Assembly (NCBI GenBank): GCA_020160955.1
Contig: JAIUOX010000019.1
Span: 1 to 53,498 of the forward strand
Origin: Pseudomonadota bacterium
Lineage (GTDB): Bacteria; Pseudomonadota; Alphaproteobacteria; Reyranellales; Reyranellaceae
Direction of reading: 5' to 3'
DNA: 53,498 nucleotides
Made by a program: the position numbers and the translations under genes
The notes under the pieces: model-generated
Told to the model about the DNA's origin: nothing
The model's database searches: none
What the model saw: the letters and a program-made list of their open reading frames with translations, nothing else
Shown here: one piece after another, positions 8,341 through 19,272 of the stretch
Numbering within the stretch: the first letter of the stretch is position 1
Layout: each line of letters opens with the position of its first letter

Positions 8341-8368
8341 CCCGCCCTTCCGTTAGACGAGGAATTCC

Positions 8369-8632
8369 ATGGCAAACCACAAGTCGGCCGAGAAGCGCGC
8401 CCGCCAGACGAAGCGCCGCACCGCCGTGAACACGGCGCGCCGCAGCCGCGTGCGCGGCTCGATCAAGAAGGTCGAGGAAGCGATCAAGTCGGGCGACAAG
8501 AAGGCGGCCGCCGAGGCCCTGCGCGCGGCGCAGCCGGAGATCCAGCGCGGCGCCGCCAAGCGCATCGTGACCAAGAACGCGGCCTCGCGTCGCGTGTCGC
8601 GCCTCTCGGCGCGCATCAAGGCGATGGCCTGA
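8369..8632 (+). CDS. rpsT: 30S ribosomal protein S20
   Basis: 87 residues, the usual S20 length and composition: [13 protein letters not shown] at the N-terminus, [20 protein letters not shown], a long basic helix and the C-terminal [14 protein letters not shown]20 binds 16S rRNA helices early in 30S assembly. An ACGAGGA Shine-Dalgarno sequence lies about 5 nt before the ATG. The gene has its own promoter (8312-8340) and terminator (8670-8702), so it is a monocistronic unit between the mutM operon and the rhodanese-dnaA genes. Confidence 0.98.
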   Translation: MANHKSAEKRARQTKRRTAVNTARRSRVRGSIKKVEEAIKSGDKKAAAEALRAAQPEIQRGAAKRIVTKNAASRRVSRLSARIKAMA

Positions 8633-8669
8633 GACGACACGCGCCTCGTTCTCGATCTCAGACGTTATG

Positions 8670-8702
8670 AACGCCGCTCTCACGAGCGGCGTTTTTCTTT
8701 TC
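8670..8702 (+). terminator. Intrinsic terminator of rpsT
   Basis: AACGCCGCT (8670-8678) and AGCGGCGTT (8685-8693) make a perfect 9-bp stem with the 6-nt loop CTCACG, followed by TTTCTTTT. This is a textbook rho-independent terminator 38 bp after the rpsT stop. Confidence 0.92.
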
Positions 8703-9217
8703 CGGGTCGCGCGACGACGCGAATGTTCTGCGCGAATTTTTTTTCGACTCGTCGTGCCCGGAACATTTGGTCGGCAAACCGCCGAACCTCATACGATTCG
8801 CTTTTATCGAAGCGCATCGACGAACGAACCCAAGATGTAGAGCGTCGCGGCGCGCGCGAACGCCGACGAAATCGGAATCGCCGCGATGTCAATCGACTCG
8901 CGCACGGAAGCTCGTGAATCATGTTCCTCGATGGCGAGTCGAAGCGTTTGCGAGTCATGGGGAGTCTGTCTAAGAGTCCCGTCATCGCGACGGAGCGTGG
9001 GGCGCCGAGACGCGAGCCACGGCGAGGGATGGGGGCTTCTTTCCTCGCCGCGTGACCAACGAGGGAGACCAGCACAGCCACGAAGCGACTGTCGATCGAT
9101 GAATGCGAAGCGCTTCCTCTAGGGCGCTTCACGATCGCCGTCTTCCCTTCGTGATTGTGTCCATCGTCGGCATCGGCTCGCATCGAGGTCAGCTCCGCAT
9201 AATGAAGAGCGGGGGCC
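8703..9217. other. 515-bp lower-GC intergenic region upstream of rhodanese-dnaA
   Basis: No convincing gene is present on either strand; the open frames that cross it have no recognisable protein pattern. GC content is roughly 57% by eye, against about 70% around it, with a run of eight T at 8737-8744. The region has short repeated elements: GCGAGTC twice (8935-8957), many GAAGCG words, and the perfect palindrome GAAGCGCTTC (9107-9116), echoed by GGCGCTTC (9123-9130). I found no consensus DnaA box (TTATCCACA). It could hold the dnaA promoter, an origin with divergent boxes, an uncharacterised RNA or remnants of repeats. Confidence 0.6.
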
Positions 9218-9682
9218 ATGGCGAACACGGAAGACATCGCGGGCAAGTATTCTGTGTCTCCAGCCGGCGGCTATGCCGGCGACATTTCCCCGGCCGATGC
9301 CTGGAAGCTGCTCGGCGATCGCAAGGACGCCATCCTGATCGACGTGCGCACCCGCGCCGAGTGGAACTACGTCGGCCTGCCCGACCTCGAGTCGCTGGGC
9401 CACAAGCCGGCGCTCATCGAGTGGCAGGTCTTCCCGTCGATGCAGGTCAACCCGGAATTCGTGAGCGCCCTGTCGGGCGCGCTGGCCGACAAGTCGGCGC
9501 CGCTCCTCTTTCTCTGCCGCAGCGGCGCGCGCTCGGCGGCGGCGGCGCGGGCGATGACGGCGGCGGGCTACGCGACCTGCCTCAACGTGACGGATGGGTT
9601 CGAAGGACCGCTCGACGCCGAGGCGAAGCGCGGCTCGACACGGGGCTGGAAGGCCTCGGGCCTTCCCTGGAGGCAGTCATGA
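9218..9682 (+). CDS. Rhodanese-like sulfurtransferase domain protein
   Basis: 154 residues, a single rhodanese domain. The opening ISPADAWKLL and AILIDVRTRAEW are standard, and the active-site loop is CRSGARS with the catalytic Cys near residue 99 and the fitting RS end. The YVGLPDL and GWKASGLPW segments match an alphaproteobacterial subfamily found next to dnaA. Such proteins transfer sulfane sulfur; the acceptor here is unknown. No signal peptide is seen. The stop overlaps the dnaA start as ATGA (9679-9682), so the two are probably translationally coupled. Confidence 0.92.
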   Translation: MANTEDIAGKYSVSPAGGYAGDISPADAWKLLGDRKDAILIDVRTRAEWNYVGLPDLESLGHKPALIEWQVFPSMQVNPEFVSALSGALADKSAPLLFLCRSGARSAAAARAMTAAGYATCLNVTDGFEGPLDAEAKRGSTRGWKASGLPWRQS

Positions 9683-11172
9683 ACCGCATCCAGGCGCCGC
9701 ACACCGGCGGCAACGACAACAACGCATCGTACGAACAAAAGACAATTGTGGGGGCCGAAATGGAAGAACTTGCGGGCCGAAAGGAGCTTGAAGCGCACTG
9801 GGTGCGCGTCTGCGACCGGCTGCGCAAGGAAATCGGCGACAAGGCCTTCAAGACGTGGTTCGGCGAGGTCGAGCTGGGCAAGCTGGAGACCGGCAAGCTG
9901 CGCCTCTACGCCCCGACCCGCTTCGTGCGCGACTGGGTGGCCCGCCACTACGGCGACCGCGTGCTGGCCTACTGGCAGTCGGTGAATGCCGGGGTCAGCA
10001 GCGTCGAGGTCAACCTCGTGCCGCCGCCGGCGCCGCGCCGGCCGAACGAGATCATCGCCATGCCGCCGGTGCCGAGCTCGCCGCAGGGCTACCAGTCGGC
10101 GATGCCGCGGCTCGGCCCGGCGATCGGCCGTGGCGCCGACGACGGCTTCCAGGGTCCCGAGGCGCGCTACACCTTCGCCAACTTCGTGGTCGGCAAGCCG
10201 AACGAGTTCGCCTACGCCGCGGCGCGCAACATCGCCGAGCAGGACAAGCCGCTGCCCGAGCGCAACCCGCTCTACATCTTCGGCGGCGTCGGGCTGGGCA
10301 AGACGCACCTGATGCACGCGATCTGGCACGCCATCCGCGAGCGCGACCCGAAGCAGCGCATCCTCTACCTCACGGCCGAGAGCTTCGTGAACCGCTTCAT
10401 CCAGGCGCTGCGCACCAAGAACACCGGCCAGTTCAAGGAACTGTTCCGCAACGTCGACGTGCTGATGGTCGACGACGTCCAGTTCATCTGCGGCAAGGAA
10501 GCCAGCCAGGACGAGTTCTTCTTCACCTTCAACTCGCTGGTCGAGCAGAATAAGCAGATCGTGCTGTCGTCGGAGAAGCCGCCGAGCGAGCTGCAGGACA
10601 TCGAGGAGCGCATGCGCTCGCGGCTGGGCAGCGGCCTCGTCGCCGACATCCACTCGTCGACCTACGAGCTGCGCCTGTCGATCCTGCAGACCAAGGCCGA
10701 GAATGCCCGCGTCCCGGTGCCGTCCTCGGTGCTCGAGTTCCTCGCGCACAAGATCAGCACCAACATCCGCGAGCTCGAGGGCGCGCTGAACCGCGTCGTC
10801 GCGCACGGCCAGCTGATCGGCCGCGAGATCACCGTCGAGATGGCCCAGGACGTGCTGCACGACCTGCTGCGCCAGGCCGACCGCAAGGTCACGGTCGACG
10901 AGATCCAGCAGCGGGTGGCGGCGCACTACAACATCAAGCTGGCCGAGATGAGCTCGCCGCGGCGCGCCCGCTCGGTCGCCCGGCCGCGCCAGGTGGCGAT
11001 GTACCTCGCCAAGCAGCTGACCACGCTCAGCCTGCCGCAGATCGGCAAGCGCTTCGGCAACCGCGACCACACCACGGTCATGCACGCCGTGCGCAAGATC
11101 GAGGAACTCAAGATTTCCGACCTGTCGATTGCGGAAGACGTCGAGTTGCTCAAGCGCCAGTTGCAGGGCTGA
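9679..11172 (+). CDS. dnaA: Chromosomal replication initiator protein DnaA
   Basis: 497 residues. Domain I (about 35-110) has ELEAHWVRVCDRLRKEIGDKAFKTW-type sequence. A short Pro-rich linker follows, then the AAA+ core with Walker A GGVGLGKT (202-209), Walker B MVDDVQF (about 263-269) and sensor motifs, and domain IV ends with the DnaA signature NRDHTTVMHAVRKIEEL for DnaA-box contact. DnaA binds the origin and melts it to load the helicase. I chose ATG 9679 because GGAGG lies 5 nt upstream; a second ATG at 9760 would remove 27 unusual residues rich in Asn, Gly and Gln. It overlaps the rhodanese gene by 4 bp; dnaN follows after 213 bp. Confidence 0.97.
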   Translation: MNRIQAPHTGGNDNNASYEQKTIVGAEMEELAGRKELEAHWVRVCDRLRKEIGDKAFKTWFGEVELGKLETGKLRLYAPTRFVRDWVARHYGDRVLAYWQSVNAGVSSVEVNLVPPPAPRRPNEIIAMPPVPSSPQGYQSAMPRLGPAIGRGADDGFQGPEARYTFANFVVGKPNEFAYAAARNIAEQDKPLPERNPLYIFGGVGLGKTHLMHAIWHAIRERDPKQRILYLTAESFVNRFIQALRTKNTGQFKELFRNVDVLMVDDVQFICGKEASQDEFFFTFNSLVEQNKQIVLSSEKPPSELQDIEERMRSRLGSGLVADIHSSTYELRLSILQTKAENARVPVPSSVLEFLAHKISTNIRELEGALNRVVAHGQLIGREITVEMAQDVLHDLLRQADRKVTVDEIQQRVAAHYNIKLAEMSSPRRARSVARPRQVAMYLAKQLTTLSLPQIGKRFGNRDHTTVMHAVRKIEELKISDLSIAEDVELLKRQLQG

Positions 11173-11194
11173 GGGGCCGCTCCGGCGCCCCGGT

Positions 11195-11238
11195 GGACGG
11201 GACCCCGCGGGGTTCCGTCCGGCCCGGCTTTGCGGGCC
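11195..11238 (+). terminator. Two hairpins after dnaA
   Basis: The first, 11195-11220, pairs GGACGG with CCGTCC and CCCC with GGGG, about 12 bp including one G-U pair, around a 3-nt loop. The second, 11221-11238, pairs GGCCCG with CGGGCC. TTAAA follows instead of a long U-tract. They could terminate or attenuate dnaA transcription ahead of dnaN. Confidence 0.45.
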
Positions 11239-11247
11239 TTAAACGCC

Positions 11248-11296
11248 TATAATCGCGAGCAAAATCGCTTCCCGTCGGGGCCGGCCGTGCTATAGT
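11248..11296 (+). promoter_or_regulatory. Candidate -10 elements for dnaN
   Basis: A perfect TATAAT occurs at 11248-11253 and TATAGT at 11291-11296, both in the dnaA-dnaN gap. Neither has a good -35 at 16-18 bp, so these are candidates only. Confidence 0.3.
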
Positions 11297-11385
11297 CTGC
11301 AACCGTTCCGCCGCGTCCGTCGGGATGCGCGAAACGGGGTGTTCGAAACACGCTTTTTGGCCCCCCTCGGTACAGCGACCCATCC

Positions 11386-12504
11386 ATGAAACTGACGATC
11401 GAACGGGCAGCCCTTCTCAAGGCGCTGGCCCATGTCCAGAGCGTGGTCGAGCGGCGGAACACGATCCCCATCCTGTCCAACGTCCTGATCACCGCCCAGA
11501 AGGGCCGGCTGAGCCTCGCGGCGACCGACATGGACCTCGCCATCACCGAGCAGGTCGACGCCAGCGTCGGCAAGGCCGGGTCGACCACGGCGCCGGCCCA
11601 CACGCTCTACGAGATCGTCCGCAAGCTGCCCGACGGCGCCCAGGTCGAGCTCGAGGTCGCCTCCGACGGCAACAGCCTGGTGATCCGCGCCGGCCGCTCG
11701 CGCTTCACCCTGCAGTGCCTGCCGCCGGCCGACTTCCCGGCGATGGCCGAGGGTGACCTGCCGCACCGCTTCCAGCTGCCGGCGACCGACCTCAAGGGCA
11801 TCATCGACCGTACCCGGTTCGCGATCTCCAACGAGGAGACCCGCTACTACCTGAACGGCATCTACTTCCATGCCGCGACCGCCGGCGGCACCGCCGTGCT
11901 GCGCGGCGTGGCGACCGACGGCCACCGCCTGGCCCGGGTCGAGGTGCCGCTGCCCAAGGGCGCCTCCGAGATCCCCGGCGTGATCGTGCCGCGCAAGACG
12001 GTGAGCGAGGTCCGCAAGCTGCTCGACGAGAGCGACGGCTCGGTCGACGTCGAGCTCAGCGACACCCGCATCCGCTTCGCCTCGGGCGGCGTGACGCTGG
12101 TCAGCAAGCTGATCGACGGCACCTTCCCGGACTACGAGCGGGTCATCCCGACCGGCAACGACAAGGTCCTGAACGTGCCGTGCAAGGAGTTCGCGCACGC
12201 CGTCGACCGCGTGTCGACGATCTCGACCGAGAAGTCGCGGGCGATCAAGCTGGCGGTCGCCAAGGGCGTCGTCACCCTGTCGGCGACCAGCCCGGATGCC
12301 GGCAGCGCGACCGAGGAGATCGAGGTCGACTACCAGTTCTCGCCGCTCGAGATCGGCTTCAACTCGCGCTACCTGCTCGACATCACCGAGCAGATCGCCG
12401 GGTCGGAGGCGCGCTTCCTGATGGCCGACGCCGGCTCGCCCACCCTGGTGCGCGACGGCGCCGACGAAAGCGCCCTCTACGTGCTCATGCCGATGCGGGT
12501 ATGA
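11386..12504 (+). CDS. dnaN: DNA polymerase III subunit beta (sliding clamp)
   Basis: 372 residues, the normal clamp length of three similar domains. It opens MKLTIERAALLKAL with VVERRNTIPILSNVLI, shows ATDMDLAI, RFTLQCLPPADFP and ETRYYLNGIYFH in the middle, and ends ESALYVLMPMRV, the conserved C-terminal VLMPMRV that lines the partner pocket. It forms the dimeric ring that tethers polymerase III. It overlaps recF by 4 bp (ATGA at 12501), so the two are translationally coupled. Confidence 0.98.
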   Translation: MKLTIERAALLKALAHVQSVVERRNTIPILSNVLITAQKGRLSLAATDMDLAITEQVDASVGKAGSTTAPAHTLYEIVRKLPDGAQVELEVASDGNSLVIRAGRSRFTLQCLPPADFPAMAEGDLPHRFQLPATDLKGIIDRTRFAISNEETRYYLNGIYFHAATAGGTAVLRGVATDGHRLARVEVPLPKGASEIPGVIVPRKTVSEVRKLLDESDGSVDVELSDTRIRFASGGVTLVSKLIDGTFPDYERVIPTGNDKVLNVPCKEFAHAVDRVSTISTEKSRAIKLAVAKGVVTLSATSPDAGSATEEIEVDYQFSPLEIGFNSRYLLDITEQIAGSEARFLMADAGSPTLVRDGADESALYVLMPMRV

Positions 12505-13730
12505 CGGCGCCGAGCAGCGCTCTCGCCTATGCCCCCGACGCCGCAAGCGGCGCAGCGCCGGCCCCCTTGGCCGTGCGCCAGCTGCGCCTGACCGACTTCC
12601 GCAACTACCGCCAGCTCCGCCTCGACTGCGGTCCCGAGCCGATCGTGCTGGTCGGCGCCAACGGCGCCGGCAAGACCAACCTGCTCGAGGCGCTGTCCTT
12701 CCTGGCGCCCGGCCGCGGCCTGCGCCGCGCCCGCCTCGACGAGGTCTGCCGCCGCGCGCGCGGCGCCGAGCCCGGCGCCGCCGGCGACCCGGCCGCCACC
12801 GTTCCCGCCGCGGGCTGGGCGGTCGCCGCCACGCTCGACACGCCGGAGGGACGGCTGGCCATCGGCACCGGCCTCGAGGCCGGCCGCGCCGAGGGCAGCC
12901 TGCGCCGCGCCGTGCGGATCGACGGGCGGGCGGCCGCCAGCCAGACCGCGCTCGGCCTGCATGTCGCCGCCGTGTGGCTGACGCCGCAGCTCGACCGGCT
13001 GTTCCTCGACGGGCCGGGCGAGCGCCGCCGCTTCCTCGACCGGCTGGTCACCGCGCTGCATCCCGAGCATGCCGGCGACGTCGCGGCCTACGAGAACGCG
13101 CTGCGCCAGCGCGCCCGCCTGCTGGGCGAGGGCAATCGCGACCCGCACTGGTTCGGGGCGCTGGAGGACACCATGGCCCGCCACGGCGTCGCCCTGGCCG
13201 CGGCCCGCGCCGACACGGTGCAGCGCCTCGACGCGGCGGCACGCCTGGGCATCGGCCCATTCCCGCGCGCCGCGCTGGCGATGGCCGGCGAGGTCGATGG
13301 CTGGGTCGCGACGATGGCCGCGCTCGACGCCGAGGACCGGCTGCGCGCCGCGCTGGCCGCCAACCGCGGCCGCGACGGCGAGGCCGGCACCACGCTGTGC
13401 GGCCCGCACCGCAGCGACCTCGCGGTCCGCCACCTCGACCTCGACCTGCCGGCCGCCGAGGGCTCGACCGGCCAGCAGAAGGCGGTGCTGGTGTCGATCG
13501 CGCTGGCCCATGCCCGCCTGGTCGCGCTGTCGCGCGGCCGCGCGCCGCTCCTGCTGCTCGACGAGATCGCCGCCCACCTCGACGCCGAGCGCCGCGCCGC
13601 GCTGTTCGACGAGGTGGTGGCGCTGGGCCTGCAGTGCTGGATGACCGGCACCGACGCCGAACTCTTCACGCCGCTCGGCCGCCGGGCGCAGGTGCTGCGG
13701 GTATCCGACGGCGCCGTCGCCGCGGCCTGA
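12501..13730 (+). CDS. recF: DNA replication/repair protein RecF
   Basis: 409 residues. After about 25 variable residues it has LRLTDFRNYRQLRLD, then Walker A GANGAGKTNLLEAL. The signature-like STGQQKAVLVSIALAHA and Walker B APLLLLDEIAAHLD are in the C-terminal third. RecF is an SMC-like ATPase that directs RecOR to ssDNA gaps. There is an insertion of about 20 residues rich in Ala, Gly and Pro after VCRRARGAEPG (about residues 80-105) compared with the family I remember. It overlaps dnaN by 4 bp; gyrB begins 21 bp downstream, fitting a dnaN-recF-gyrB operon. Confidence 0.96.
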   Translation: MTAPSSALAYAPDAASGAAPAPLAVRQLRLTDFRNYRQLRLDCGPEPIVLVGANGAGKTNLLEALSFLAPGRGLRRARLDEVCRRARGAEPGAAGDPAATVPAAGWAVAATLDTPEGRLAIGTGLEAGRAEGSLRRAVRIDGRAAASQTALGLHVAAVWLTPQLDRLFLDGPGERRRFLDRLVTALHPEHAGDVAAYENALRQRARLLGEGNRDPHWFGALEDTMARHGVALAAARADTVQRLDAAARLGIGPFPRAALAMAGEVDGWVATMAALDAEDRLRAALAANRGRDGEAGTTLCGPHRSDLAVRHLDLDLPAAEGSTGQQKAVLVSIALAHARLVALSRGRAPLLLLDEIAAHLDAERRAALFDEVVALGLQCWMTGTDAELFTPLGRRAQVLRVSDGAVAAA

Positions 13731-16809
<3,079 letters not shown>

Positions 16810-16850
16810 GGCCCTTCTCCGTCCCACCGCGCCCCCTGTAGAGTAACCGC

Positions 16851-17333
16851 GTGGCCGAGAAACTGTCCGTCATCCACCTGCTGCTGGTCATCGCCGCGGC
16901 GGCCTGCATCTACCTCGTCATCCGCGAACTGCGCCGCCCCTACGTCTCGCAGTGGCGCCTGTTCGCGCCGGGAACGGCGGCGCTGTTCGTCGCCGCCGAG
17001 ATGTTCCTGATCCAGGTCGCCTCAGGGCAGCCGCGCTGGCCGTTCCTGGTGGCGGCGCTGGTCGGCATGGTGGTCGGTGGCGTGCGCGCCCTGATGATCG
17101 GCCTCAAGCACGACCTCTACCGGCCGCAGATCATGATCTCGCAGCCGGCCAAGCAGGTCCTGCTGATGGTCGGCCTTGGCGTCGGCCTGTGCGTGGTGCT
17201 CGACATCGTCGGAACCCTCGCCCGCTTCCCCGACCTGCGGCTGTGGGCGACGCTCAGCGCCGTCGTGTGCGCCGCCGCGATGCTGATGCGCGCGCTGGTC
17301 CTGACCGTGCGCTTGCGCCGCGAGCACGCCTGA
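16851..17333 (+). CDS. Integral membrane protein of unknown function
   Basis: 160 residues with a GTG start. About five hydrophobic segments are visible (near residues 7-25, 38-55, 63-80, 102-122 and 130-150), separated by short charged loops such as RELRRPYVSQ and GLKHDLYRPQ. The layout is loosely like CcdC/DUF1453 membrane proteins, but I cannot assign a family with confidence. It lies 41 bp after the secreted protein, on the same strand as gyrB, and may be the last gene of that transcript. Its stop is 24 bp from the convergent thioesterase gene. Confidence 0.75.
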   Translation: MAEKLSVIHLLLVIAAAACIYLVIRELRRPYVSQWRLFAPGTAALFVAAEMFLIQVASGQPRWPFLVAALVGMVVGGVRALMIGLKHDLYRPQIMISQPAKQVLLMVGLGVGLCVVLDIVGTLARFPDLRLWATLSAVVCAAAMLMRALVLTVRLRREHA

Positions 17334-17357
17334 GGCGCGGCGGCGGCGCCGCCTCCC

Positions 17358-17753
17358 CTAGAGCACCATCTGGGTCTGCGTCACCACGGCGACCAGCTTG
17401 CCCTGGTCGGTCGTCAGCCGGGTCTGCCAGACCATCGTCCGCCGGCCGCGGTGGATCGGCGTCGTCTCGCCGATCACCGTGCTGCCGACCGGCGCCGGCC
17501 CGAGGAAGTTGGTCTTGCTCTCGATCGTCGTGGTGGTCTTTCCCTCGGGCAGGTTGAGCACGGTGGCGACCGCGCCCAGCGTGTCGGCGAAGGCCATCAC
17601 CGCGCCGCCGTGCAGGATGTCGGGCCGGGTGCAGAGATCGGGCCTGACCAACATCTCGGCGGTCACGCCCGTCTCGCTCGCGGCGACGAACTTCAGCCCC
17701 AGCAACCTGGCGAACGGCAGCGGGTTGTCGTTGAGGTACTGGAGCTTGTCCAT
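17358..17753 (-). CDS. PaaI-type hotdog-fold thioesterase
   Basis: 131 residues, the usual single hotdog length. The active-site region reads ILHGGAVMAFADTLGAVA, the classic HGG...AD motif of PaaI/YbdB-type acyl-CoA thioesterases. A strand-rich half follows with TIESKTNFLGPAPVG. It should hydrolyse acyl- or aryl-CoA esters; the substrate is not evident because no catabolic cluster is adjacent. It starts 15 bp after the small membrane-protein gene on the same strand, so they probably share a transcript. Confidence 0.9.
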   Translation of the reverse strand: MDKLQYLNDNPLPFARLLGLKFVAASETGVTAEMLVRPDLCTRPDILHGGAVMAFADTLGAVATVLNLPEGKTTTTIESKTNFLGPAPVGSTVIGETTPIHRGRRTMVWQTRLTTDQGKLVAVVTQTQMVL

Positions 17754-17768
17754 CGGTCGGTTCCTCTC

Positions 17769-18203
17769 CTAGTGGGCCGGGCGCAGGTCCGCCCCGGCGA
17801 TCCGGCGCAGCCCGAGATACTCCAGGATCGCGAGGTCGGCCACGACCAGCGCCATGCCGGCAATACCGACGATGCCGGCCGTGCTCCACACGCCCGGCAG
17901 GGCCAGCAGCACGGCGCTGATCGCCACCCAGCTGGCGTCGAGCAGGAATATGGCGCGGCCCCAGGCCAGCGGCAGGACCGCACGCGAGGCGACCCACGCG
18001 CACAGCCCGCCGAAGGCCACGAAGCCGATGCCGAGCAGCGCCAGCAGCGCCGACAGGTCGAGGCCGGCGACGGCGACGGGCGCCGGCGCGGCGAGGCGGG
18101 CGAGCGGGCCGGCGAAGATCGCCAGCACCGCGCCCGAGGCGATCGAGAGGCCGGCGTTGGCCCACAGCGTGCGACGCAGCAGGCGGTCGGTCGAAGCGTT
18201 CAT
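17769..18203 (-). CDS. Small four-helix membrane protein
   Basis: 144 residues from an ATG with an excellent AAGGAGGA Shine-Dalgarno sequence. Four hydrophobic helices are evident (about residues 12-32, 45-68, 78-100 and 104-128), with no conserved catalytic residues. The function is unknown. It is divergent from the XRE regulator (133-bp gap) and upstream of the thioesterase. Because MmyB/XRE regulators often control the divergent gene, this protein is a plausible target. Confidence 0.75.
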   Translation of the reverse strand: MNASTDRLLRRTLWANAGLSIASGAVLAIFAGPLARLAAPAPVAVAGLDLSALLALLGIGFVAFGGLCAWVASRAVLPLAWGRAIFLLDASWVAISAVLLALPGVWSTAGIVGIAGMALVVADLAILEYLGLRRIAGADLRPAH

Positions 18204-18336
18204 GACGTCCTCCTTGGATGTCCCCGGCGCCGCCCCGATGGCGGCCCGGCGCCCCAGAGGTCGCATCGCCCCGCCGCGCCAGCAATTACGCGGCAGGTAA
18301 TCGGACGGCCGGCGGGCCGGTGTTAGGCTGGCCGCC

Positions 18337-19179
18337 ATGATCCGACCCTCGCCTTCCCCCGCTTCCGCCGGTCCCGACCTGTTCGGGCCGATGCTGCGCA
18401 CCTGGCGGCGGCGGCGCGGCGCCAGCCAGCTGGCGCTGGCGCTGCAGTCCGGCGTGTCGCAGCGCCATGTCAGCTTCCTCGAATCGGGCCGCGCCCGGCC
18501 GAGCCGCGAGATGGTGGTGCAGCTCTCGGCGGCGCTCGACGTGCCGCTGCGCCAGCGCAACGCCCTGCTGCTGGCCGCCGGCTTCGCGCCGGCCTACCGC
18601 GAGACCAACCTCGCCGCGCCCGAGCTGGCGCCGGTGGCGCGCGCCATCGATCACATGCTGCGCCAGCAGGAGCCCTACCCGGCGGTGGTGATCGACCGGC
18701 TGTGGAACCTGAGCCGCGCCAACACCGCGGCGACCGCCTTCATCGGCCTGCTGTTCGAGGGCGCGCCGCCGGCGCCACCGGCCGGCCAGCCGCCGAACGT
18801 GCTGCACTGGCTGCTCGATCCGAAGGCGCTGCGGCCGAAGATCGTCAACTGGGAGGAGGTCGCGCGTCACCTCGTGTCGGCGACCTACGCCGAGATCCTG
18901 GCCGACGGCGGCGAGCCGCAGGCGCTGGCCTTCATCGAGCAGATCATGGCCTATCCGGGCGTGCCGGCGTCGTTCCGCAAGCTGCGCTTCGAGGACCGGC
19001 CGCAGCCGGTGCTGACGATCGACTTCGTCGTGGGGGGCAAGACCCTGTCGGTCTTCACCACCATCGCCACGCTGGGCACGCCGCAGGACGTGACCCTCCA
19101 GGAAGTCCGCATCGAGTGCTTCTTCCCCGCCGACGACCGCAGCGACGCGCTGTTCCGGAGCCTGGCGGAAGGCAGTTGA
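18337..19179 (+). CDS. XRE-family regulator with MmyB-like ligand-binding domain
   Basis: 280 residues. Residues about 18-75 are an HTH_3 domain: LRTWRRRRGASQLALALQSG, VSQRHVSFLESGRARPSREM and LDVPLRQRNALLLAAGF. The rest matches the MmyB-like transcription-regulator ligand-binding region, opening AIDHMLRQQEPYPAVVIDRLWN, a phrase characteristic of this family; some members bind fatty acids. It is divergent from the four-helix membrane protein and thioesterase genes, which could be its targets. The stop codon abuts a palindromic repeat. Confidence 0.92.
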   Translation: MIRPSPSPASAGPDLFGPMLRTWRRRRGASQLALALQSGVSQRHVSFLESGRARPSREMVVQLSAALDVPLRQRNALLLAAGFAPAYRETNLAAPELAPVARAIDHMLRQQEPYPAVVIDRLWNLSRANTAATAFIGLLFEGAPPAPPAGQPPNVLHWLLDPKALRPKIVNWEEVARHLVSATYAEILADGGEPQALAFIEQIMAYPGVPASFRKLRFEDRPQPVLTIDFVVGGKTLSVFTTIATLGTPQDVTLQEVRIECFFPADDRSDALFRSLAEGS

Positions 19180-19266
19180 AAGGTCCCTCGCTGCGCTCGG
19201 GATGACAGGAAGAGCGCTTGGGGTGACGAGAATTGGCTGTCATCCCGAGCGCAGCGAGGGACCCTT
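19179..19266. repeat. Convergent-junction palindromic repeat, copy 1
   Basis: The left arm (19179-19208) and right arm (19237-19266) are inverted copies, identical over about 27 bp (core CCCTCGCTGCGCTCGGGATG). The arm begins on the last base of the XRE stop codon and the element ends 6 bp before the stop of the facing dehydrogenase. The 28-bp centre contains GCGCTTGGGGTGAC, a 12-of-14 match to part of the left arm, as if a second half-arm were nested inside. A long hairpin in either transcript would fit a bidirectional terminator. Confidence 0.9.
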
Positions 19267-19272
19267 ACGGCC

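Noticed and set aside
8737..8744. Run of eight T as a second terminator after rpsT
   Set aside because: No stable hairpin directly precedes it; the rpsT terminator at 8670-8702 already explains termination.
8680..9246. Minus-strand frame of 188 codons in the gap upstream of the rhodanese gene
   Set aside because: It overlaps the rpsT terminator, has no family pattern and shows an Arg/Ser-rich composition typical of non-coding sequence.
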